NCBI RefSeq assembly: GCF_902806475.1
Contig: NZ_CADCWS010000008.1
Coordinates: forward strand, 1-48,334
Reading direction: 5' to 3'
DNA from: Candidatus Frankia nodulisporulans
GTDB taxonomy: Bacteria; Actinomycetota; Actinomycetes; Frankiales; Frankiaceae
Length of the DNA: 48,334 nt
In this document: positions 17,793 through 25,231 of the stretch, piece by piece
How the letters are laid out: each line of letters starts with the position of its first letter
How positions within the stretch are numbered: the stretch's first letter is position 1
Program-made: the position numbers and the translations under genes
Notes under the pieces: model-generated
Seen by the model: only the letters and a program-made list of their open reading frames with translations
What the model was told of the DNA's origin: nothing
The model's database searches: none

Positions 17793-17893
17793 CCCCTGCA
17801 GCGGCGGCGCGGCCGAGGCCGAGGATGCCGAAGACGCCGAAGACGCCGAGGACGCGGACGGCGGTGGCGAACCGGTGCCCGGCGCGGCGGTGC

Positions 17894-18730
17894 CTACCAG
17901 GGCCCGAACACCCGCTCGGCGTTGGCCGCGATCGCGGCTCCCAGTTCGGCGACGCCGACTCCGCGGGTCGCGGCCAGCACGCGCAGCGTCAGCGGGATGA
18001 GGTACGGCCCGCCGGGACGGCCCCGCCACGGCACGGGCGTCAGGTAGGGGGCGTCCGTCTCGACGAGCAGCAGGTCGGCCGGGGCGACCTGAGCGGCCTC
18101 CCGCAGGTTCGCCGCGTTCTTGAACGTCACGTTCCCGGCGAACGACATCACGTAGCCGGCGTCGGCGCAGACCTTCGCCATGGCCGCGTCGCCGGAGAAG
18201 GCGTGGAAGACGACCGTCTCCGGCGCACCCTCCTCGGCGAGGATGCGCAGCGTGTCCTCGTGGGCCTCGCGGTCGTGGATCATCAGCGCGCGGCCGGTCT
18301 CCTTGGCGATCGCGATGTGCCGGCGAAAGCTCTCCTGCTGGCGGGCGTGGCCTTCCGGCGGGGTACGGAAGTAGTCCAGGCCGGTCTCCCCCACCGCCCG
18401 AACCTTGTCCTTGCGGGCTAGCTCGGTGACAGCGAGATACGTCTGTTCGCTCACGCCCCGGGACGCCTCGTTGGGATGGATCGCCACCGCGGCGTAGACC
18501 TGCGGGTTGGCCTCGGCGACCTCAACCTGCCAGCGGCTCGTCGCCAGATCCACCCCGACGGTGACCGCGCGGGTCACGCCGACGGCGGTGGCGGCGGCGA
18601 GCGCGGCCTCGACCTCGCCGTCCATAAGGTCGAGATGGCAGTGACTATCGACCACCGCGACGGGCAGCGGGTCGGGCGACGGCGGCGGATCACCGGTACG
18701 ACCGGAGCTTCGGGTCAGCTCACCCACCAC
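17894..18730 (-). CDS. tatD: TatD family metal-dependent hydrolase/DNase
   Basis: A TIM-barrel, two-metal hydrolase of the TatD family, whose members are 3'-5' exonucleases or DNases. All metal ligands can be placed: DSHCHLD at the N-terminus, HPNEA, the bridging Glu in [27 protein letters not shown], and the Asp in [12 protein letters not shown]. The conserved part is about 255 residues, normal for the family. Start choice is uncertain: GTG at 18730 or 18727 follows a GGAAGG sequence. The frame is open further upstream, but the sequence there is Arg/His-rich and unconserved. It is upstream of rsmA, as in many actinobacteria (tatD-rsmA-ispE), although ispE lies elsewhere here. Confidence 0.93.
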   Translation of the reverse strand: MVGELTRSSGRTGDPPPSPDPLPVAVVDSHCHLDLMDGEVEAALAAATAVGVTRAVTVGVDLATSRWQVEVAEANPQVYAAVAIHPNEASRGVSEQTYLAVTELARKDKVRAVGETGLDYFRTPPEGHARQQESFRRHIAIAKETGRALMIHDREAHEDTLRILAEEGAPETVVFHAFSGDAAMAKVCADAGYVMSFAGNVTFKNAANLREAAQVAPADLLLVETDAPYLTPVPWRGRPGGPYLIPLTLRVLAATRGVGVAELGAAIAANAERVFGPW

Positions 18731-18921
18731 CTTCCGCCTGACGTGTCGTGACCTGGCACCCTGATGCCCATGGCCGTGCTGGCGGACGACGCGGGGCCGT
18801 GCGATCGCCGGGCCGTCCACGCGATGTCAGGAAATTCTACGGGGAGCTTGCGGCGTCCCGCGGCCCGGCCCAATCGGGCATGGGACGCTTATCGGGTGAA
18901 CCACTGCAAGGATTCCCTTCG

Positions 18922-20026
18922 ATGACGACACCGCTGACCGTCGCGCTCGTGACTCCCCTGACCGGTCCGAATGCCGCCCAGGGTCTCGCCGGGCTGCGCG
19001 GTGTCACCCTCTGGGCCCGGGACGAACGTCTGCCCGCCCCCTGGGACGAGGTGAGTCTCACCGCCTACGACGCCCATCCTGAGCCGGCGGCGGCGATGCG
19101 GGCGGCCGCCGCGGCCCATCCCGATGCCCTGCTCGGGCCGTACGGCAACCGTGCGGCCCTGGCCGCCTACGGGGCCGACCGACCGGGTGGTGTTCAACAC
19201 GGGCGCGCCGTCCACCCGGTTCGTCCGGCAGGCGTTCCCCAACGTGGTCAACATCGCCGCGGCCACCTCGACCTGGCCGCGCGGCGTCCTGTCGCTGGTG
19301 CGCGCGAACGACCGGCGGGCACGCAAGGTGGTGCTGCTCGCCTCGGGTGACAACGCTGTCGAGATCATCTCGTTGACCCGGGCGGCGGCCGCGGCCCAGG
19401 CCTTCGAGGTCACCTCGCACGTCTTCCCGCCCGGACGCGCCACGCTGGCGGCCAGCCGGCTGCCCCCCTGCGACATCCTGATCGTGCACGCGGCCCCCGA
19501 CGACGAACTGGCCGCGGCGAACATCCTGCTGCGCCGGCCGTGGCGGGCGGCGGCGTTCTCCACCGCGGTCAGCGCGCAGGCCACCGCCAGCCTCGGCGAC
19601 CTGCGCGAACGCCTGCTCGCGCCGGGCAGTTGGCTACCGGAGAGCACCCGGGCGACCTCGACCGGCCCGACCGCCCGCGAGTTCACCGCCGACTACACCG
19701 AACTCCACGGCGTCGCACCGACCGAGACCGCCGCCTGGGCGTACGTCAGCGGTCTGATCCTCGGCCGGGCGATCCGCTTCTGCGGTGGCATCCAGGACAC
19801 GTCCGTGCTGGCCGCGGCCCGCGGCATCGACACGACCACCCTGCTCGGACGGTTCCGCCTGGACGAGGCGACCGGCCTTCAGGTGGGCCATCAGATCCCG
19901 ATCGTGCAGTGGCAGGACGGCATCTCCCACACGGTGTGGCCGCGCGACGCCGCCCGGGCGACCTTCGCCCACCCCCGTCTGATCACCCGCTCCCCCGCCA
20001 TCGCCCCGCGTCCCGTCACCCGCTGA
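18922..20026 (+). pseudogene. Substrate-binding protein-like gene, frameshifted
   Basis: The frame starting at ATG 18922 reads MTTPLTVALVTPLTGPNAAQGLAG, LLGPYGNRAALAAYGAD, like the N-terminal lobe of type I periplasmic binding proteins. After about residue 85 the sensible protein moves to the next frame (DRVVFNTGAPSTRFVRQAFPNVVNIAAATSTWPRG and onward to 20026). The join falls at GACCGACC (19177-19184), a 4-base tandem duplication. Removing one copy restores a continuous GADRVVFNTGAP and about 366 residues. No signal peptide or lipobox is seen, so the intact form may have been a cytoplasmic or sensor-type binding protein. As written the gene gives a chimeric short product ending at 19350. A sequencing error cannot be excluded. 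Confidence 0.8.
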
Positions 20027-20158
20027 CCCGCTGACCGGCGGCACCGCGCGCCGCGGTGGTGGTGGTGGTGGTCCGGCGCGGCGTTACGGCGAGTGACGCG
20101 TCTGGAGGGTGTGAATGGTGGTTGGCTCGGCCCAACCGACGCGAGGACGGGAGGCGTC

Positions 20159-20731
20159 ATGGTGTCCCCACCATCCGACGACGCGCCGCCCGCCGCTCCC
20201 CCGGCGGTGCGGGGACGGCGGCGACGGCTCGTGCTGGCGGGTGTGGCGGGTGTGCTGGCGATCGGGTTCACGCTGGCGACGGTGCGCCTGTTCGTCCTGC
20301 CGCACCGGGACGCACCCGCGAGGGCGGACGCGATCGTCATGTTCGCCGGCAGCACCGGCCGGATCGAACGCGCCGTCGCCCTGGCCCGGGCGGGCTACGC
20401 ACCGGTGCTCGTCGTCTCCACGCCGACGGCGGACGACCCGTGCCCCCGCGGGCTGACCGAGGTCGAGGTGATCTGCTTCGCGCCCGTACCGCTCACCACC
20501 AGGGGTGAGTCACGCTGGCTGGCCGCCGCCGCGGCCCAGCGGGGCTGGCGTTCCGTCCTGGTGATCACCGCGACCACGCAGACCACCCGGGCGCGGCTGC
20601 GCCTCGATCGCTGCTACCACGGCGAGGCCCGGATGATCAGCGTCCCGCCGCCCCGTGGCATGTGGCCCTACATGATCGCCTACGAGTGGGCCGCGATGGG
20701 CAAGGCGCTTGTGCTGCAGCGCGGCTGCTGA
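20159..20731 (+). CDS. YdcF/ElyC-like (DUF218) membrane-anchored protein
   Basis: A 190-residue protein with one N-terminal membrane helix (LVLAGVAGVLAIGFTLATVRLFVL) and an extracytoplasmic alpha/beta domain of the YdcF/SanA/ElyC (DUF218) family. The typical blocks are ADAIVMFAGSTGRIERAVALARAGYAPVLVVS, then TTRGESRWLAAAAAQRGWRSVLVITATTQTTRARLRLDRCY. Family members are linked to envelope polysaccharide or vancomycin tolerance, but no biochemical activity is established. The start is ATG at 20159, with GGGAGG at 20149-20154; an in-frame GTG follows directly. Its last 52 bases overlap the convergent rsmI gene. The sequence before it contains a run of GGT repeats. Confidence 0.82.
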   Translation: MVSPPSDDAPPAAPPAVRGRRRRLVLAGVAGVLAIGFTLATVRLFVLPHRDAPARADAIVMFAGSTGRIERAVALARAGYAPVLVVSTPTADDPCPRGLTEVEVICFAPVPLTTRGESRWLAAAAAQRGWRSVLVITATTQTTRARLRLDRCYHGEARMISVPPPRGMWPYMIAYEWAAMGKALVLQRGC

Positions 20732-21891
20732 CCGGACGGCCCGTCCCGATCAGCGGCCCGGCCGGGCGGGGCGGGCCGGGCGGCGATCTCGGCGGCGTAG
20801 ACGTCGTTGCGGGACAGCCCGTAGTCGGCCGCGACGGCCCGTCGGGCCTCCTTGCGCGACATCCCGGTCGCCGCCCGCCGCTCCACGTCCGCCGCCAGCA
20901 CCTCGGCCCGCACCGTCTCCACCTGCCCCGGCGGCGTCTCCCCCTCGACGACGTCAGCCCCGAGGTCGCCAGACCCGAGGTCCGCCCCGACGCCAGCCAT
21001 GGCAGCGATGGCGGCCCCGGCAGCGGCGTCCGTCCTGGCAGCGGCGTCCGCCGTCGGGGTGGCTGTGTCCGTCCCAGCGGTGCCGCCGGCGTCGGTGGCG
21101 TCCGGGCCGGGTCGGTGGGCGGTGCCGGCAGGGGCGGGCAGCGTCACATCGGCGGGCACCGTCACATCGGCGGGGGGGCCGGTGAGGATCGTGGGGGGTG
21201 GTCGGCGGGGGGCGCCGGCGAGGACGAGGGTAAACTCGCCGCGGATGACCCGGCCATCGGTGGCCCAGGTGAGCAGGTGGGCCAGATCGCCGCGGACGAT
21301 CTCCTGATGGGTCTTGGTCAGTTCCCGGCACAGCACGGCGGCCCGCTGCGGCCCGAAGGCGGCCGCGAGGTCGCGCAGTCCGGCCTCGAGCCGGTGCGGG
21401 CTGTCCAGGAACACCATCGTGCGGGATTCGGTCCGCAGTTCCCGCAGCCGGGTCCGCCGGTCGGCGCCGCGGCGCGGCAGGAAGCCCTCGAACGTCCAGC
21501 GGTCGGATGGCAGGCCGCTGACCGCGAGCGCCGCCGTCACCGCGGACGGGCCGGGCACGACGGTCACCGTCATCCCGGCGGCCGCGGCCGCGGCGACCAC
21601 CCGGAAGCCCGGATCGGACACCGCCGGCATCCCGGCATCGGTGACCAGCGCGACGGTGTCACCCCGGCGCAGATGCTCGGTCAGCTGGGCCGCACGGGCG
21701 CCTTCCACCGCGTCGTAGCAGGACACGATGCGTCCTGTGATGGTCACGCCGAGCCCGGCCGCCAGACGCAGCACCCGGCGGGTGTCCTCGGCCGCGATCA
21801 CATCCGCTGTGGCCAGGATCTCGCCCAGACGGGGGCTCGCGTCCCGCACATCACCGATGGGTGCACCACAGAGCACCAGGGTCCCGGACAC
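20680..21891 (-). CDS. rsmI: 16S rRNA (cytidine-2'-O)-methyltransferase
   Basis: RsmI methylates C1402 of 16S rRNA using SAM. The tetrapyrrole-methylase-like fold is evident: GTLVLCGAPIGDVRDASPR, DVIAAEDTRRVLRL, VALVTDAGMPAVSDPGFRVV, VTVVPGPSAVTAALAVSGLPSDRWTFEGFLPRR and MVFLDSPHRLEAGLRDL. The conserved C-terminal helix GMSRKEARRAVAADYGLSRNDVYAAE is separated from the core by about 85 residues of Ala/Thr/Asp-rich sequence, so the 403-residue protein is longer than usual (about 280). The start is GTG at 21891; the open frame upstream is unconserved. It is divergent from the Pmt gene, 40 bases apart, and its end overlaps the YdcF-like gene by 52 bases. Confidence 0.94.
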   Translation of the reverse strand: MSGTLVLCGAPIGDVRDASPRLGEILATADVIAAEDTRRVLRLAAGLGVTITGRIVSCYDAVEGARAAQLTEHLRRGDTVALVTDAGMPAVSDPGFRVVAAAAAAGMTVTVVPGPSAVTAALAVSGLPSDRWTFEGFLPRRGADRRTRLRELRTESRTMVFLDSPHRLEAGLRDLAAAFGPQRAAVLCRELTKTHQEIVRGDLAHLLTWATDGRVIRGEFTLVLAGAPRRPPPTILTGPPADVTVPADVTLPAPAGTAHRPGPDATDAGGTAGTDTATPTADAAARTDAAAGAAIAAMAGVGADLGSGDLGADVVEGETPPGQVETVRAEVLAADVERRAATGMSRKEARRAVAADYGLSRNDVYAAEIAARPAPPGRAADRDGPSGQQPRCSTSALPIAAHS

Positions 21892-21918
21892 CCGACCAGT
21901 GTCGCAGGCGGTAGGATC

Positions 21919-21924
21919 TACCCT
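21919..21924 (+). promoter_or_regulatory. −10 box of Pmt gene (leaderless)
   Basis: TACCCT ends seven bases before the GTG at 21932. This supports GTG 21932 over the longer upstream frame, which would overlap rsmI on the other strand. Confidence 0.5.
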
Positions 21925-21931
21925 GATCGGT

Positions 21932-23689
21932 GTGACGGTGACAACGGCCCCCGTGCCCCGGAGTGTGAGCGGACGCGTGAAGGGCACGTCGTCGTCCGCC
22001 GTGGGCGGTTCGAGTGCCCACGGCCGGCCACCCGCACCGATCCTGCGTGACCGGCTGTGCCCGCCGATGCCGGGTAACCCGCTGGGCGGCTGGCTGGCCA
22101 CCCTCTCGGTCGCGGTGCTCGCCGGCATCCTGCGGTTCTGGAACCTCACCCAGCCCCGCGGCGTCTACTTCGACGAGGTCTACTACACCAAGGACGCCGC
22201 CGGTCTACTCAAGGCCGGCTACGAGATCGACTCGAACTCGTGTGCCGGCCCGGCGTTCGTCGTCCATCCACCGTTCGGCAAGTGGCTGATGGCGGCGTCC
22301 GAGGGGCTGTTCGGCTACACCAGTTGCGACGGGACGCCGCACGGCAGTCCCGAACTCGGCTGGCGGTTCTCGGCGGCGTTGTTCGGCACCCTGGCGGTGC
22401 TGGTGCTGGCCCGTGCGGCCCGTCGGATGTTCCGTTCCACCCTGCTGGGCTGTTTCGCCGGCCTGCTGCTGGCGATGGACGGCCTGGAGTTCGTGCAGAG
22501 CCGCATCGGCATCCTCGACATCTTCCTGATGACCGGCATCGTGGTGGCGCTGGCCTGCCTGCTGGCCGACCGGGACCACGGACGGGGCAGACTCGCCGAC
22601 CGGCTCACCGCCGCCGCGCTGGCCACCGCCCTCGCACCCACATCGGCCACCTCGGCCACCTCCGACGCGGCCGCGATATCGGCGGTGCCCGAGGCGGCCA
22701 CGTCCCAGGGGCTCGACGCCGGGGCGCCGGTGGCTGCCGCCGGGGCCGGGCCGCCGGTGGACGACCGGCGGGCGCAGCTGGGCGAGCTGTACGGCCCGCG
22801 GCTGGGCATCCGGCCGTGGCGGCTGGCGGCCGGGGCGGCGCTGGGCCTGTCGATGGGCGTCAAGTGGAGCGCGCTGTACTCGATCGTGGGGCTGTCCGCG
22901 CTGGCGCTGGCCTGGGATATCGGTGCCCGGCGCACGGGTGGTGCGCGCCGGCCCGTCCTCGGGGCGCTGCGGCGGGACCTGCCCGGCTGGCTCGCCGGCT
23001 TCGTCGCCCTCCCGATCGTGGTCTTCCTCGCCACCTGGACCGGCTGGTTCGTCACCGACGGCGGGTACTACCGCCACTTCTACGGCAACGGTTTCGTCGA
23101 TGCCTGGCGTGGCTGGTGGAAGTACCAGATGGCGGTGCTGCACTTCCACGAGGGCCTGCACCAGGGCCACGCCTCCGCGTCGCACCCCATGAGCTGGCTG
23201 GTGATGGGCCGGCCGGTGGCGTACTACTGGTCGGCTCCCGCCTACGGGAAGTCCGGCTGCCACGACCCGTCGGGCTGTTCCCGCGAGGTGCTGGCGCTGG
23301 GCAACCCGGCCATCTGGTGGGTCGGGGTCGCGGGCCTGCTCGCGGTGCTGGCCTGGTGGATCACCCGGCGCGACTGGCGGGCCGCGCTGGTGCTGGTCGG
23401 GTTCGGCTCGGCGTTCCTGCCCTGGCTGCTGTTCCCCGCCCGGACGATGTTCTTCTTCTACGCCCTGCCGTGCCTGCCGTTCCTGGTTCTCGGCCTCACC
23501 GGCCTCGCTGGCCTGGCACTGGGCCCACGCGGCGCCTCCGACACGCGACGCCTCGTCGGCGCGCTGTCGGTCGGGCTCTACACGATCGTGGTGGTGCTGC
23601 TGTTCGCGTACTTCTATCCGATCCTCGCGGCCCAGGTGATCCCGTACTCCTCCTGGCGCGCGCGCATGTGGTTTCCCGGCTGGATCTGA
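21932..23689 (+). CDS. pmt: Polyprenyl-phosphate-mannose protein mannosyltransferase
   Basis: A GT39 membrane enzyme that transfers mannose from polyprenyl-phosphomannose to Ser/Thr of exported proteins, as Rv1002c does in mycobacteria. The 585-residue protein has many hydrophobic helices. The first luminal loop carries the catalytic acidic motif in GVYFDEVYYTKDA, followed by VVHPPFGKWLMA. Later blocks include GLEFVQSRIGILDIFL, GVKWSALYSIVGLSALAL, SHPMSWLVMGRPVAYYW and FFFYALPCLPFLVL near the end. An Ala/Thr-rich insertion lies at about 225-270. It is divergent from rsmI, the usual actinobacterial arrangement. The start is GTG at 21932, set by the −10 box. A hairpin at 23701-23725 follows the stop. 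Confidence 0.93.
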   Translation: MTVTTAPVPRSVSGRVKGTSSSAVGGSSAHGRPPAPILRDRLCPPMPGNPLGGWLATLSVAVLAGILRFWNLTQPRGVYFDEVYYTKDAAGLLKAGYEIDSNSCAGPAFVVHPPFGKWLMAASEGLFGYTSCDGTPHGSPELGWRFSAALFGTLAVLVLARAARRMFRSTLLGCFAGLLLAMDGLEFVQSRIGILDIFLMTGIVVALACLLADRDHGRGRLADRLTAAALATALAPTSATSATSDAAAISAVPEAATSQGLDAGAPVAAAGAGPPVDDRRAQLGELYGPRLGIRPWRLAAGAALGLSMGVKWSALYSIVGLSALALAWDIGARRTGGARRPVLGALRRDLPGWLAGFVALPIVVFLATWTGWFVTDGGYYRHFYGNGFVDAWRGWWKYQMAVLHFHEGLHQGHASASHPMSWLVMGRPVAYYWSAPAYGKSGCHDPSGCSREVLALGNPAIWWVGVAGLLAVLAWWITRRDWRAALVLVGFGSAFLPWLLFPARTMFFFYALPCLPFLVLGLTGLAGLALGPRGASDTRRLVGALSVGLYTIVVVLLFAYFYPILAAQVIPYSSWRARMWFPGWI

Positions 23690-23700
23690 CCGCCGCACAG

Positions 23701-23725
23701 CACATCCACATCCATCGTGGATGTG
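23701..23725 (+). terminator. Hairpin after the Pmt gene
   Basis: CACATCCAC (23701-23709) and GTGGATGTG (23717-23725) form a perfect 9-bp stem with a 7-base loop, eleven bases after the pmt stop, followed by TCTTGTCT. Probably the terminator of pmt, and the first of four hairpins in this interval. Confidence 0.6.
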
Positions 23726-23733
23726 TCTTGTCT

Positions 23734-23857
23734 CACATGTCGCGACTCGCACGCGATGTGCACACCACACGCATCCATCCAGTCGCGTGTGGCGATATGG
23801 TGGTCGGGTCGACGCCGTTCTCGCACTCTCGATGACCATTTAGTCGCGAAACGCGAC
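23734..23857 (+). ncRNA. Possible structured RNA: three further hairpins
   Basis: After the pmt terminator three more self-complementary elements follow. 23734-23760 has CACA-T/CGCG pairing with CGCGATGTG and a 2-base bulge. 23765-23792 is CCACACGC/GCGTGTGG with a 12-base loop. 23843-23857 is GTCGCG-AAA-CGCGAC. The interval matches no RNA family that I recognise. It may be a regulatory leader for the small gene at 24052 or an independent RNA; the strand is a guess. Confidence 0.35.
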
Positions 23858-24051
23858 ATTCCCCGGGCTTCGAGGCCATGACCGCCGCCCTGGATGGAGG
23901 GGCCGTCGCACACGGCATGGGCACCATCGGGGATGGTGAGTCGGTCATCATGCCCACGTCCACACGGCGGGTCGGACCCGCGCGTGGATCTCCCTGCGAC
24001 CTCCGCTCACCGGAGCCGGAGCCGGGGGCAAGAACCTGGAGGAAACAGACC

Positions 24052-24249
24052 ATGGCGGATGTCTCGGTACGCTTCGCGATGACCGACGACAGCGAGATCG
24101 TCCTGAACCTGTCGCTGACACAGGCGATCCGGCTCACCGAGGCGATCGCGTCCAAGGTCAGCCAGGCGATGACCGAGCAGCCGCGGGCCGGCATGAACGG
24201 CAACGCCTACGGCCCCGGCGTGTGTCCCGGCCCTTACTCCACCTCCTGA
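24052..24249 (+). CDS. Small 65-residue protein of unknown function
   Basis: I do not recognise this protein. The ATG at 24052 has a strong GGAGG ribosome site (24038-24042). Residues 1-43 form a compact alpha/beta-like segment (SVRFAMTDDSEIVLNLSLTQAIRLTEAIASKVSQAM). The last 22 residues are Gly/Pro/Tyr-rich with one Cys (NGNAYGPGVCPGPYSTS). No signal peptide or membrane helix is seen. It stands alone, after a hairpin-rich gap of about 360 bases and convergent with the gene at 24282. A leader-plus-core shape recalls some peptide precursors, but no modifying enzyme is adjacent, so that is only a possibility. Confidence 0.72.
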   Translation: MADVSVRFAMTDDSEIVLNLSLTQAIRLTEAIASKVSQAMTEQPRAGMNGNAYGPGVCPGPYSTS

Positions 24250-24281
24250 CAGACGCCGCGGCGTCCCCGGCCGCGTCCCGC

Positions 24282-24881
24282 TCAGCCGCGGTCGGCGGGG
24301 CCGCCGGTGAGCTGGGCGATCAGGGCGCGTAGGAGATCGAGATCGCGGCGGCGACGCTCGGCGGCGGCCGCGGCCGCGGTGGCCTCGTCGGCCGGCCGTC
24401 CGGAGCCGACGGCGGGCGCGGGGGTGAGGGCGGCACGGACCCGGCGCAGCTTGTCGCGCAGCGAGTCCAGGGCGACGGGGGGCAGCAGGCCGTCGCGCAG
24501 GACGAGGACGACGTGACCGCCGTGCTGGACGACGTCCACCGGCTCGGCCATCGGCACCGTGACGACCCGGACGCCGACGGCTGCCTCCTGGTCGTAGACG
24601 AGGCAGAGCTGGGCCTCGTCGAGGACCTCGGCGCTGCCGTCGTCCCACAGGACCGTCGCGCGGGCGCTGATCAGTGGTGCCGCCGCGGGAGACACCTCCA
24701 CCCGCACGGAACCGGTCTGGTCGTTCGGCGCGCGGCGACCGGCGGGGTGAACAGCGAGCACGGTGCCGCGGCGGGACCAGATACCGCCGCCGAGGTCGTC
24801 GATCGGGAAGACCCGGTCCCCACGAGCGAACATCACCAGTGCGGCGGGACCGTCCTCGGCGGTCTGGAGGTGGGCGCCCAT
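24282..24881 (-). CDS. Conserved-type protein of unknown function
   Basis: A 199-residue soluble protein that I cannot assign. The N-terminal part (ALVMFARGDRVFPIDDLGGGIWSRRGTVLAVHPAG, then GSVRVEVSPAA, LISARATVLWDDGSAEVLDEAQLCLVYD) looks like a small beta-barrel domain (SH3/KOW-like: GD-x-V-x-P, GTV, WDDGS). A Val-rich middle (VVQHGGHVVLVLRDGLLPPVALDSLRDKLRRVRAAL) and an Ala/Arg-rich helical C-terminus follow (ERRRRDLDLLRALIAQL). The start is ATG at 24881: TACGAT (24888-24893, minus strand) lies six bases upstream, suggesting a leaderless mRNA. The upstream extension of the frame lacks conservation. Confidence 0.7.
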   Translation of the reverse strand: MGAHLQTAEDGPAALVMFARGDRVFPIDDLGGGIWSRRGTVLAVHPAGRRAPNDQTGSVRVEVSPAAAPLISARATVLWDDGSAEVLDEAQLCLVYDQEAAVGVRVVTVPMAEPVDVVQHGGHVVLVLRDGLLPPVALDSLRDKLRRVRAALTPAPAVGSGRPADEATAAAAAAERRRRDLDLLRALIAQLTGGPADRG

Positions 24882-25231
24882 GGCGTGATCGTAGGTGCCC
24901 CACCAAAGGGGGCGCGCGGCCAGACCCCACGGGAGTGGGCAACGTGATCGGCCTCGATACCGGGAGCCACCCGTGGGCGTGGTCGGCACCACATCCCTGA
25001 CCAGCCCGCTGACCATGGACGACGGGCAAATCCACGGTGGCGACGCGGCTGGCGTTACCGCGGGTTCACATTGTCGCCGGGGGCGACGCCAGGGTTTACC
25101 GACGGGCGTGGGCGAGGGTGCGATGGACGGGTTACCGTCGCGTGGTTGCCCCGAACGCCCCACCTCCAACACAGCCAGGCTCGGCGCCCGGCTACAGCGC
25201 TCGTCCCCCTCACGCCTCGCGGAGTCCCTGA
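24882..25231. other. 350-base divergent intergenic region
   Basis: It lies between the unknown gene (minus) and the GH15 gene (plus), so it should carry both promoters; TACGAT for the minus gene is at its left edge. GGTTTACC/GGGTTACC-like segments recur around 25070-25135. No ORF with a ribosome site, RNA gene or long hairpin was seen. Confidence 0.4.

Noticed and set aside
20056-20072. GGT repeat run upstream of the YdcF-like gene
   Set aside because: A short trinucleotide run flanked by a weak 7-bp inverted repeat (20047-20053 with 20074-20080); too little to call a terminator or regulatory site.
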